Below, in pieces: positions 1 through 6,481 of a DNA stretch of 6,649 nucleotides (the stretch's first letter is position 1; each line of letters opens with the position of its first letter). Source of the stretch: a bacterium (GTDB taxonomy: Bacteria > Zixibacteria > MSB-5A5 > GN15 > FEB-12); assembly GCA_030619425.1 (NCBI GenBank), contig JAUXBJ010000109.1, positions 1 to 6,649 of the forward strand, in the 5' to 3' direction. The position numbers and the translations under genes were made by a program. The notes under the pieces are model-generated. The model was not told where the DNA came from and did no database searches. It saw nothing but the letters and a program-made list of their open reading frames with translations.

Positions 1-54
1 CGAAGGAGGGCGTGTGAACCGCCGGTTTCTTATGCGCGTTCTCCGCAACCGTTT

Positions 55-106
55 AGAAAAGATCGCAGGGTCACAATCCCGACTGCGTCGAGATCAGGAC
101 CCTGCG
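55..106 (-). repeat. Inverted repeat with T-rich flank, possible terminator for the peptidase gene
   Basis: CGCAGGGTC (64-72) and GACCCTGCG (98-106) form a perfect 9-bp inverted repeat around a 25-base interior. Read leftward, the second arm is followed by ATCTTTTCT (63-55), so it could end the peptidase transcript about 120 bases past its stop. The long loop and imperfect T tract make this weak. It could equally be a dispersed repeat. Confidence 0.35.
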
Positions 107-118
107 AAACGAACTTTT

Positions 119-133
119 GGGAGAGCCTCTCCC
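119..133. repeat. Short palindrome GGGAGAG/CTCTCCC
   Basis: GGGAGAG (119-125) and CTCTCCC (127-133) are complementary around a single base, equivalent to a 6-bp stem with a three-base loop. No T tract follows on either strand. It belongs to the cluster of inverted repeats left of the peptidase gene. Between 1 and 227 I see no convincing gene. Confidence 0.45.
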
Positions 134-158
134 AGTCTGCCCCTTTTATAGTTTGTGT

Positions 159-182
159 CCGCAGAGTCTTCAGACTCTGCGG
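159..182. repeat. Perfect 11-bp-arm palindrome, first of an adjacent pair
   Basis: CCGCAGAGTCT (159-169) and AGACTCTGCGG (172-182) are perfect complements around TC. The core AGTCT/AGACT is shared with the palindrome four bases to the right. No T tract follows on either strand, so this looks like a dispersed palindromic repeat more than a terminator. Confidence 0.8.
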
Positions 183-186
183 GATC

Positions 187-212
187 GTGGCCGAGTCTGA
201 AGACTCGGCCAC
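187..212. repeat. Perfect 12-bp-arm palindrome, second of an adjacent pair
   Basis: GTGGCCGAGTCT (187-198) and AGACTCGGCCAC (201-212) are perfect complements around GA. It begins 15 bases after the peptidase stop codon on the leftward transcript, where the RNA would fold into a very stable stem. That could protect the 3' end or contribute to termination, although no U tract follows. Confidence 0.8.
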
Positions 213-227
213 CACAAGTATCAACGT

Positions 228-2966
228 TTACTCCTTTTTCCCAGCGCTGGCCAGCACAAAAGCATCGGTGTTGAAATAGCGCGCCGTTACCCGGCGTACC
301 GCGTCCGGAGTAACGTCGCCGAGTGCTTTGAGATACATCTGGTCGTGGCCGATCTGCCGCCGGAGGTATTCATTCACCGCCAGCCAGTACGCCTGGTTCA
401 CCCGCGACAGCCGGGCACGGCCCAGACTTCCCCAGATTTGATTGCGGGCGGTATTGATCTCCTCGTGGGTCGGACCATCGAGTTTCAGTTTATCGATCTC
501 CAGAATAATTCCGTCCAACGCCTTCTGGTAGTTCTCGTGCGAGGTTCCCATGACGCAATACATCCAGCCGAAATCTCGATCGTAGGTTGAGCCGGCGCCA
601 ACCGAGTACGCCAGCCCCTGCTTCTCGCGGAGGTTTAGATAAAGGCGTCGGTTGAGAATCGAGGTGGCGATTGACAAGGCCGGAACTTCGTCACTCGTAG
701 CTGCCGGGAGAAGACTGCCCAAATACATACTGATCTGCTTGGCCTCCATCTCAGAATGATCTTCGCGGATTTCAGTGAAGACAGGGGGTTGCGCTCTAAA
801 TGCAGAAACCACTTCGGCGGCAGGGATCTGCCCAAACCGACTCTGGACCCAGCTTAATATGGTATCAATCGGCAGGTTGGCGCCGATTGACAGAATCATG
901 TTTTCAGGCGAATAGAATCGGGCATGGTGAGCTACCAGATCATCACGCGTGATAGAGCCAATCGACCGCGCCGTTCCCATGACCGGCTGACCATACGGTT
1001 CTTCTCCGAGTAGCGTTGCATAAAACAGGTTACGCGCTACTTTGCGGGCCGATGCGCCACTGCGACCGAGTGAGCCCATGAGCGATGCCCGAACGTTTTC
1101 CATCTCCAGCGAATCGAAGGCCGGTTGCAGGACCAGTTCGCTGAACAGTTCGAAACCCTCCCGCGCGTATTCGTCTATCGTCTCGAACTTTGCAAAAGCA
1201 AAGCGGCGTGTCGTATAGTGATCGTCGTAAGGTATCCAGGGATTATCGTAGAGCGTTAGATTGGCTCCGATTTCGGCCAGGTCGCGCGACAACTCCGAGG
1301 CGTCACGATTGATGGTCCCTTTTTCGAGACAGTGATTGACAAAATCAGTAATTCCGGCCTTGCCCACAGGTTCGTTGCCGTTGCGGTTCTTGCCCAGCAG
1401 ACTGACTCCGAACACTCGACTGTCCGGGCTGCTCTTGATGATAACGGTTAGTCCATTTGGCAGCACTACGCGGTGATACTCGGCCGGGTCGGAAAGTTCC
1501 AATTTGACCGAATCCGGTTCGGGGTACACCAAGGGCTGCCCGGTTGTGACGTCATGCTCGGGGATTGTTGCCTGATCAAAATGCGCTATCACTTCCTCCG
1601 AGGTCAGACCTTCCGGTACAAAGGGCGTCTGCGTCGAATCGGTGCGCGGCCGCACGACGGTCGCGATGTAATTCGGGTCATCCAGCCACTCGGCCGCCGC
1701 CTGCCGAGCCTGGTCCCAACTGACCTGCGAAAGCAGGGTGCCGTAATTCTCAACGAAGTCCCATCCGGCTGTCATCAGCATGGGGGCAATCATGAAGCCG
1801 AGGTAGTGGAGTTTTTCGGAGTTGTATATCTCATGGCATTTCACGCTGGTGATTATGCCTGCGATAGTCTCATCTTCGGCCTCGTGGCCGCTTGCTTGTC
1901 TCAACAATCGCGGCACGACAGCCAGGATAGTATCGACATTCTCAGGCTTCTCGGTGATAATAGACAACTCCAGGCGGGAAAACTCACCTTTTGTATTGAG
2001 ATAGATACCGGTCTCGGTGGCCAGTGGTGCGGCCCCCTCGGTCAGTTCCTGCAACAATGGCGAGGCTCCTTCCATGCCGTAATATTGAACCAACAAGTCG
2101 AACGGCAGATAGGAACTATCATTGAAGTGTGGTGCGGCGAAAGAGAAATTGATGTAGGTCGAACTGACATCGGCCACGGTGTCGAAAACCTGTTGCCCCT
2201 CAATGTTCGCCCGGATGTCGTTGGTGGTTGGAGCGGGCTTGGGGTCGCCCGGCTGGATGCTTCCGTAGATCGTGGCGATCGTCTTCTTCATCGTGGCTGT
2301 CTCGAAATCGCCTATGATAAGCAGCATCATATTATCCGGTCGATAGTATCTTTTCCAGTAGTCGATGATGGCTGCGCGCGGGATGTTCTCGACGAACGAC
2401 TGGTAGCCCAGCACCGGCCGGTCGTAGTTGGTGCCGGCGAAGGCTTTCTCTGTGAAGAACTTCTCGGCGGCCCAGCCGGGCGAGTCGGCGGAACGCTTGA
2501 TCTCCTCGATGACCACCTGACGTTCCTTGAGCAACTCGTTTTCAGGTATAGTGGAATTGAACAGCATGTCGGCCATCGTGACCAGACCGTAGTCGATGTG
2601 CTGTTTCGGCATGAGAACGAAATAGGAGGTCAGATCCTTGCGCGTAAAAGCGTTGAGGTAACCGCCGAGATCGCGTATCGAGCCGTCGATTTCCTCGCGA
2701 CTCCGATTGACCGTGCCGTTAAACAGCAGGTGCTCCAGGAAATGAGTGATTCCGTTTTCAAAGCGGGATTCATATTTACTCCCTGATTTGACAAAAACCA
2801 TCCCGGCCACCATGGGGGAAGCATGAGTTTCCTTGAGAATTACCTCCATCCCGTTGTCCAATTGATAGGTGGTCCCGGCCCCCCAAATGGTGCCGGCCAA
2901 TATTGTTGTCGAAATGATGAAGCTCAGTGCCGCTTTTGATAACAGATTCGTTCTGTTTTGTCTCAT
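228..2966 (-). CDS. Exported four-domain M16 family zinc metallopeptidase (pitrilysin/insulinase-like)
   Basis: This gene encodes a 912-residue peptidase predicted to act outside the cytoplasm. A Sec signal peptide is visible: RQNR near the start, a hydrophobic core at about residues 12-27, and likely cleavage after Ala24 or Ala30. The N-terminal half carries the inverted zinc motif HFLEH (residues 75-79) and the downstream ERQVVIEEI segment, whose second Glu (155) is the expected third zinc ligand, 76 residues on. A typical M16 C-domain segment (YYRPDNMMLLIIGDF, about 207-221) follows. The second half starts near residue 500 (VVLPNGLTVII). Its equivalent metal motif is degenerate (DFVNH, 541-545), so it should not bind zinc. 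It does keep LREKQGLAY, with Arg780 and Tyr787 seven apart, as in the insulin-degrading enzyme active site. Length and domain order fit PqqL/pitrilysin-type clamshell enzymes, which degrade peptides. ATG at 2966 was chosen because AGGAG lies six bases upstream. An in-frame TTG at 3032 falls on the predicted -10 box. The substrate is unknown. Confidence 0.93.
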   Translation of the reverse strand: MRQNRTNLLSKAALSFIISTTILAGTIWGAGTTYQLDNGMEVILKETHASPMVAGMVFVKSGSKYESRFENGITHFLEHLLFNGTVNRSREEIDGSIRDLGGYLNAFTRKDLTSYFVLMPKQHIDYGLVTMADMLFNSTIPENELLKERQVVIEEIKRSADSPGWAAEKFFTEKAFAGTNYDRPVLGYQSFVENIPRAAIIDYWKRYYRPDNMMLLIIGDFETATMKKTIATIYGSIQPGDPKPAPTTNDIRANIEGQQVFDTVADVSSTYINFSFAAPHFNDSSYLPFDLLVQYYGMEGASPLLQELTEGAAPLATETGIYLNTKGEFSRLELSIITEKPENVDTILAVVPRLLRQASGHEAEDETIAGIITSVKCHEIYNSEKLHYLGFMIAPMLMTAGWDFVENYGTLLSQVSWDQARQAAAEWLDDPNYIATVVRPRTDSTQTPFVPEGLTSEEVIAHFDQATIPEHDVTTGQPLVYPEPDSVKLELSDPAEYHRVVLPNGLTVIIKSSPDSRVFGVSLLGKNRNGNEPVGKAGITDFVNHCLEKGTINRDASELSRDLAEIGANLTLYDNPWIPYDDHYTTRRFAFAKFETIDEYAREGFELFSELVLQPAFDSLEMENVRASLMGSLGRSGASARKVARNLFYATLLGEEPYGQPVMGTARSIGSITRDDLVAHHARFYSPENMILSIGANLPIDTILSWVQSRFGQIPAAEVVSAFRAQPPVFTEIREDHSEMEAKQISMYLGSLLPAATSDEVPALSIATSILNRRLYLNLREKQGLAYSVGAGSTYDRDFGWMYCVMGTSHENYQKALDGIILEIDKLKLDGPTHEEINTARNQIWGSLGRARLSRVNQAYWLAVNEYLRRQIGHDQMYLKALGDVTPDAVRRVTARYFNTDAFVLASAGKKE

Positions 2967-2972
2967 GGCTGT

Positions 2973-2977
2973 CTCCT
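2973..2977 (-). promoter_or_regulatory. Ribosome binding site of the M16 peptidase gene
   Basis: Read on the minus strand this is AGGAG, six bases before the ATG at 2966. It decides the start in favour of a protein beginning MRQNRTNLL, which gives a normal-length signal peptide. The longer in-frame reading would put 22 extra polar residues before that signal. Confidence 0.85.
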
Positions 2978-3031
2978 GGGAATTAACTGGTTTGAGGTCA
3001 AGTCCATTGTCCTTTCTTACGATAAGAGGCA

Positions 3032-3060
3032 ATATTATTGACGCTGACGGGGCAAGTCAA
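3032..3060 (-). promoter_or_regulatory. Sigma-70-like promoter for the M16 peptidase gene
   Basis: On the minus strand the -35 box is TTGACT (3055-3060) and the -10 box is TAATAT (3032-3037), separated by exactly 17 bases. Each box differs from the consensus by one base. The expected transcription start is near 3025, which gives a leader of about 59 bases containing the AGGAG site. The position, between the gene and its divergent neighbour, supports a real promoter. It was found by eye and has not been scored against background. Confidence 0.7.
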
Positions 3061-3079
3061 CCCCCTGTGGAAAATAGCG

Positions 3080-3107
3080 TTGACATAATTGTGAAAAATG
3101 TTATATT
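3080..3107 (+). promoter_or_regulatory. Sigma-70-like promoter for the small gene and probably secDF
   Basis: The -35 box is a perfect TTGACA (3080-3085) and the -10 box is TATATT (3102-3107), with a 16-base spacer. The predicted transcription start is about 3114, only some eight bases before the ATG at 3122, so the transcript would be almost leaderless. The ATG at 3098 lies inside the spacer and cannot be the start if this promoter is used. No other clear promoter was seen before secD, so this may serve the whole rightward unit. Confidence 0.65.
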
Positions 3108-3121
3108 CGCTCGACTTTAGT

Positions 3122-3556
3122 ATGAATGAACTGACCAAACATATAGCTCGGGCTTGCCGCTGCAAGACGCTCCTGGCCCTGTTCTTCGTGCTCGCCCTGG
3201 CGGCCGGCGCTGATCGTATGGCGGTCGCATATGGTCCGCTGGGAATGGTACCGACTGAATCCAGCCTTGAACTTACGGCCGTCGATCCGCCCAGATCTGA
3301 TGTTCTGCCTGAAAACATGGCCGGCAGTGGAAAGCCGATTGACGAATCAACCGTCTGCCTGCAAGTTCCGGTTGGTCTTAAGAGTGACAATGGCAATGGG
3401 CGCTCCAGGCATTATGTCGCTGGTCGGACCGGCTCGTGGGTTTCTTCCTCGCATCAGAGCACCACGGGTTTTTTGTGTGCGACGATCTCTTCGATCGATT
3501 CCGATCTGGGACGGCAGTTCACTTTGGTCGGCGCCCGACCATCAGGCACCAGTTAG
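3122..3556 (+). CDS. Small putative secreted protein, unrecognised, upstream of secD
   Basis: This open frame encodes 144 residues that I do not recognise. The N-terminus looks like a Sec signal peptide: charged residues and KHIARACRCK, a hydrophobic core TLLALFFVLALAA (about 18-30), then small residues (AGA at 30-32 or AVA near 35-37) suitable for cleavage. The rest is polar, rich in Ser, Gly, Thr and Pro, with no evident domain, repeat or membrane segment. Cysteines sit at 12 and 14 in the signal region and two more follow later. No clear Shine-Dalgarno precedes the ATG, which fits a nearly leaderless transcript from the promoter at 3080-3107. The gene lies 92 bases before secD on the same strand, where yajC is often found, but it shows no YajC resemblance. 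The C-terminal half is less convincing than the N-terminal half, so a frameshifted or decaying gene is possible. Confidence 0.5.
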   Translation: MNELTKHIARACRCKTLLALFFVLALAAGADRMAVAYGPLGMVPTESSLELTAVDPPRSDVLPENMAGSGKPIDESTVCLQVPVGLKSDNGNGRSRHYVAGRTGSWVSSSHQSTTGFLCATISSIDSDLGRQFTLVGARPSGTS

Positions 3557-3637
3557 CTCCGCTTGCGTCCCGCCGAGAGTCCGGCGTCGGACGATCCGCT
3601 TATTCCCGACAACAAATAGAGTAATTGATAGCTTCGA

Positions 3638-3642
3638 AAGGA
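3638..3642 (+). promoter_or_regulatory. Ribosome binding site of secD
   Basis: AAGGA lies six bases before the ATG at 3649. This favours a protein beginning MSKQNWRIGV over an in-frame TTG start at 3625, which would put eight extra residues before the first membrane segment and has no comparable site. Confidence 0.8.
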
Positions 3643-3648
3643 CTGTGT

Positions 3649-5400
3649 ATGTCAAAACAGAACTGGCGCATCGGCGTCACCATACTAATGGTCATCCTGG
3701 CTTGTATAGCCTTCTGGGACACTGTCAAGCTGTGGACTTTGAGCGACGAAGCTCAGGCCCAAATGCAGGAAAACGATCCCGGCGAGCTACTGAAGATACA
3801 GCAGGATGCCATTCATCTGGGTCTTGACCTTCAGGGTGGCATCCATGTGGTACTTCGCGTCAAACTGGAGGAGATTGACCAGGGCTCCCGAGGGGATGCT
3901 GTCGACCGCGCCATGCAGATTATCCGTAACCGTGTTGATGGTCTGGGCGTAGCCGAACCGACTATCGTCAAGCAGGGTAATGATCGCATTATCGTCGACC
4001 TTCCCGGTTACACCGACGCCGAGCGAGCGGAAGAGCTAATCGGCCAGACGGCGTTATTGCAGTTCAAACTGATGGAAACGGCTGAAAACGCAAACCTCCT
4101 TCTCACCCGGATGGATTCAGTAATTGCTAAGCATGAGAGAAGCAAGCGCGACGAAGCCGAATCCGATGAGACCGCCGAAACCGACAGTCCAACAGATGAA
4201 TCACCCGAAATGGCGTCGTCCGACACTGCGACTGAAACGGGTGGCGAGGATGTCATTACCGATTTGCTGGGAGAGGACTCGACAACGGCGGACACCACCG
4301 ACCTCTTTGCTTTCGACGAGACCGGTGAACTTGATGAGGGCGATTACCCGCTCACGTCCCGCCTTGAGGTGGCCCATTATAACAGTAACACCGGAGCATC
4401 GTGGCCGAAGTTTGCCGTGAATAAACGCGATCGCGAGAAAGTGGATCGCTGGCTAAATCTGCCGCGCGTGGCTCAGTTAATGCCTATCGATGTTCAATGG
4501 TCCTGGTCGACGCGCTCGGAAATACGCAACAACCGTGATGTGTATTTTCTCTATCTGATAAAGCGGAAGGTACAATTTCTGGGCAAGTTCCTTGAGAACA
4601 TCGCTCTTAGCCGTGACCAGATGGGTGGCTTCGTGGTTAATTTCAGCCTTACCGGTGACGGTGCTGCCCGCTTTGCTCAGTTGACCGGCGCCAACATCGA
4701 CAAGCCCCTGGCCATCGTACTTGACGACAAGGTCGAGTCGGCGCCGTTCATAAATTCCAAGATCCGGCGGAGTGGTCAAATCACCCTGGGTTCCACGGCC
4801 GCGATTCAAGACGCCCGCAACATGGAAATCGTACTCAAGGCGGGCGCCCTGCCGGCCCCGGTGGAAATCATCGAGAAGAACGTGGTGGGAGCTTCTTTGG
4901 GCGCCGACTCGATCCGCAAAGGGTTCAGGGCTGCGCTGATGGGATTGTCTCTCGTACTGATCTTCATCGCCGTTTACTACCGGTTTTCCGGGATCATTGC
5001 GGACATTGGTCTGGTTTTCAATATCTTCTTCCTGTTGGCGGTGATGTCGGCCCTGAGCGCAACTCTGACCATGCCAGGTATCGCCGGGATTATTCTGACC
5101 ATCGGTATGTCGGTCGACTCGAATATTCTCATATTCGAGCGCATACGAGAGGAGTTGCGCACCGGCAAGACCGTTCGCGCATCAATCGACGCCGGATATG
5201 AACGCGCCTTTGTGGCCATCTTCGACTCTCACGTTACGACTCTGATCACCGCCGGCGCCCTGTTCCTTTTGGGCAGTGGACCTATTAAGGGATTCGCCGT
5301 GACGCTGTTTTGGGGTATCGTGATTTCACTGTATACCGCATTTGTGATTACCAAGCAGGTGTTCGATGTCCGCAAACGTTATCGCACCCTGAGTATCTAA
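3649..5400 (+). CDS. secD: Protein translocase subunit SecD
   Basis: SecD is an inner-membrane RND-family partner of SecF that uses the proton motive force to help complete protein export through SecYEG. The protein has 583 residues. An N-terminal membrane segment (about 8-24) is followed by the conserved LGLDLQGG motif (57-64), RNRVDGLGV (93-101) and LPGYTDAERAEELIG (118-132) of the periplasmic P1 base. Residues 168-232 are an acidic, low-complexity insert (25 Asp/Glu in 65 residues, no Lys or Arg). The P1 base resumes with LTGDGAARFAQLT (334-346) and AIVLDDKVESAPFI (355-368). A five-helix membrane block from about 425 to 568 contains MPGIAGIILTIGMSVDSN (475-492), with Asp490 matching the Asp implicated in proton coupling, then FERIREEL and FDSHVTTLITAGALFLLG (525-542). 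His528 occupies a position that is often Asn. The length is close to E. coli SecD, with one block of helices, so this is not a fused SecDF. secF follows nine bases later. Confidence 0.98.
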   Translation: MSKQNWRIGVTILMVILACIAFWDTVKLWTLSDEAQAQMQENDPGELLKIQQDAIHLGLDLQGGIHVVLRVKLEEIDQGSRGDAVDRAMQIIRNRVDGLGVAEPTIVKQGNDRIIVDLPGYTDAERAEELIGQTALLQFKLMETAENANLLLTRMDSVIAKHERSKRDEAESDETAETDSPTDESPEMASSDTATETGGEDVITDLLGEDSTTADTTDLFAFDETGELDEGDYPLTSRLEVAHYNSNTGASWPKFAVNKRDREKVDRWLNLPRVAQLMPIDVQWSWSTRSEIRNNRDVYFLYLIKRKVQFLGKFLENIALSRDQMGGFVVNFSLTGDGAARFAQLTGANIDKPLAIVLDDKVESAPFINSKIRRSGQITLGSTAAIQDARNMEIVLKAGALPAPVEIIEKNVVGASLGADSIRKGFRAALMGLSLVLIFIAVYYRFSGIIADIGLVFNIFFLLAVMSALSATLTMPGIAGIILTIGMSVDSNILIFERIREELRTGKTVRASIDAGYERAFVAIFDSHVTTLITAGALFLLGSGPIKGFAVTLFWGIVISLYTAFVITKQVFDVRKRYRTLSI

Positions 5401-5401
5401 C

Positions 5402-5409
5402 GGAGAGGA
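5402..5409 (+). promoter_or_regulatory. Ribosome binding site region of secF, two possible starts
   Basis: The purine-rich GGAGAGGA sits in the nine-base gap between secD and secF. GGAG (5402-5405) is four bases from the ATG at 5410, and AGGA (5406-5409) is nine bases from the in-frame ATG at 5419. Either start is possible. The second would give a protein beginning MFRIIGETN, which resembles common SecF N-termini. Confidence 0.6.
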
Positions 5410-6348
5410 ATGAAGCAAATGTTTAGAATAATTGGCGAGACCAATCTAGATTTCATCGGCGCCCGCAAATTCTCCTTTGTCCTGTCCGCAGCTTTGATAG
5501 CGCTGGGTCTGTTTGCGCTGTTCATGGTGGTCACGGGCAGGGCCAACCTCGGCATCGATTTCGCCGGCGGCACCATGATTTACGGCACCTTTGAAAACGA
5601 GGTTGCTATCGATGATCTGCGCACGGCTATCTCGACTGACTTTCCGGATGCCACGATTACCGAGCTATCCGATTTTGACAAACCGAACGCTTTTATTGTC
5701 AAAGTGAAACGTCCCGAGTCGGAAGCGGAGGGCAGGGAGCGTTCCGAGCGGTTGAAAGAGGTCATCGTTGCGGCTTTCGAGGGGAATCGGTTCACTGTTG
5801 AATCGGAACATGTTATCGGTCCGGCGGTGGGGAAGAGTCTTAGTAAAGACGCCCAGAAGGCGGTGATGCTGTCGCTGTGTTGCATTGTTATTTACATCTG
5901 GATTCGATTCGATTTCCGCAGCGGCATCGCGGCTACGATTGCAACCTTCCACGACGTCCTGGCGGTGTTAGGTATTACCTACCTGATCGGTCTGGAGTTT
6001 GATCTGCTGCTGATCACCGCATTGTTAACCCTGGGCGGCTATTCACTGACCGACACGGTGGTGGTGTTTGATCGTATTCGCGAGAACCTGAAGAAGTTCC
6101 GCAGCAAAGGTGAGTTCGCTGCCTCCGTGAATGCATCGATCAACGAAGTACTTTCGCGCACGGTGAATACTTCGTTGACCACGCTGTTGGTGGTGGGAAC
6201 GCTGTTCTTCCTGGGTGGCGAAGTGTTGCGCACCTTTGCACTGGCGATGATCCTCGGTGTGCTCGTCGGTACCTACAGTTCCGTGTTTGTGGCCAGCCCA
6301 ATCGTGGTCGAGTGGGAAGCCCGCAGCCCGAAACGATTCAAACGGTAG
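5410..6348 (+). CDS. secF: Protein translocase subunit SecF
   Basis: SecF is the shorter RND-family partner of SecD in the accessory SecDF complex of the inner membrane. The 312-residue length is typical. It shows a first membrane segment (about 21-42), the LGIDFAGGT motif (47-55), a short periplasmic domain, then VIGPAVGKSL (135-144) leading into five membrane helices. FHDVLAVLG (180-188) and GGYSLTDTVVVFDRIREN (209-226) are family signatures. Asp215 matches the conserved intramembrane acid, while the residue before it is Thr214 where many SecF proteins have Asn. NTSLTTLLVVGTLFFLGG (253-270) and LRTFALAMILGVLVGTYSSVF form the last helices. The tail EWEARSPKRFKR is basic and probably cytoplasmic. 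The nine-base gap from secD and the terminator 30 bases after the stop make it the last gene of the unit. The start may instead be the in-frame ATG at 5419, three codons later. Confidence 0.98.
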   Translation: MKQMFRIIGETNLDFIGARKFSFVLSAALIALGLFALFMVVTGRANLGIDFAGGTMIYGTFENEVAIDDLRTAISTDFPDATITELSDFDKPNAFIVKVKRPESEAEGRERSERLKEVIVAAFEGNRFTVESEHVIGPAVGKSLSKDAQKAVMLSLCCIVIYIWIRFDFRSGIAATIATFHDVLAVLGITYLIGLEFDLLLITALLTLGGYSLTDTVVVFDRIRENLKKFRSKGEFAASVNASINEVLSRTVNTSLTTLLVVGTLFFLGGEVLRTFALAMILGVLVGTYSSVFVASPIVVEWEARSPKRFKR

Positions 6349-6378
6349 ACAGCACGCTTTCTTGCGATGTGTGAATAT

Positions 6379-6413
6379 CGGGTTCGTCGTTTTGGCGGAC
6401 CCGTTTCTTCTTC
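6379..6413 (+). terminator. Intrinsic terminator after secF
   Basis: CGGGTTCGTC (6379-6388) pairs with GGCGGACCCG (6394-6403) as a 10-bp stem with two G-U pairs and the loop GTTTT. The pyrimidine-rich tract TTTCTTCTTC follows directly. It begins 30 bases after the secF stop and marks the probable end of the rightward transcript. Confidence 0.8.
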
Positions 6414-6422
6414 GGTCTGGTG

Positions 6423-6470
6423 TGCCATGAGTGGCATGGCGCGCGAAGCGCGAAAAGGTGGCTTGCCACT
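6423..6470. repeat. Compound hairpin element after the secF terminator
   Basis: Several inverted repeats are nested here: TGCCA/TGGCA (6423-6427 and 6432-6436), CGCGC/GCGCG around GAA (6440-6452), and GTGGC/GCCAC around TT (6458-6469). Alternatively AGTGGCA (6430-6436) pairs with TGCCACT (6464-6470) as an outer stem enclosing the CGCGC hairpin. This looks like a REP-type intergenic repeat. On the minus strand the GTGGC stem is followed by CTTTTC, so it could also end a leftward gene lying beyond the window. Confidence 0.55.
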
Positions 6471-6481
6471 GTGTCGGGTGG

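Noticed and set aside
30..224. A 64-codon frame on the minus strand with a TTG start
   Set aside because: It runs straight through both palindromes and the 64-106 inverted repeat, has no ribosome binding site, and looks like chance or repeat-encoded reading.
1473..2786. A 437-codon open frame on the plus strand, opposite the peptidase gene
   Set aside because: It lies entirely antisense to a well-supported M16 gene. Its translation has no recognisable domain, and it reflects the third-position bias of the real gene.
2998..3396. A 132-codon minus-strand frame across the intergenic region and the small gene
   Set aside because: It spans both divergent promoters and runs antisense to the small gene's signal peptide. 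It has no domain or translation signal.
3579..3592. Small hairpin GTCCG/CGGAC between the small gene and secD
   Set aside because: It is only five base pairs with no T tract, too weak to call a terminator or a regulatory leader.
3436..3624. A third-frame extension that could lengthen the small gene by frameshift
   Set aside because: There is no recognisable homology or slippery site, so I could not choose this reading over the uninterrupted frame ending at 3556.
3231..3827. A 198-codon plus-strand frame overlapping the small gene and the start of secD
   Set aside because: Its Arg- and Pro-rich translation resembles out-of-frame reading, and it overlaps the clear secD N-terminus.
4008..4298. 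Ser- and Val-rich minus-strand frame inside secD
   Set aside because: It is the antisense shadow of the Asp/Glu-rich SecD insert.
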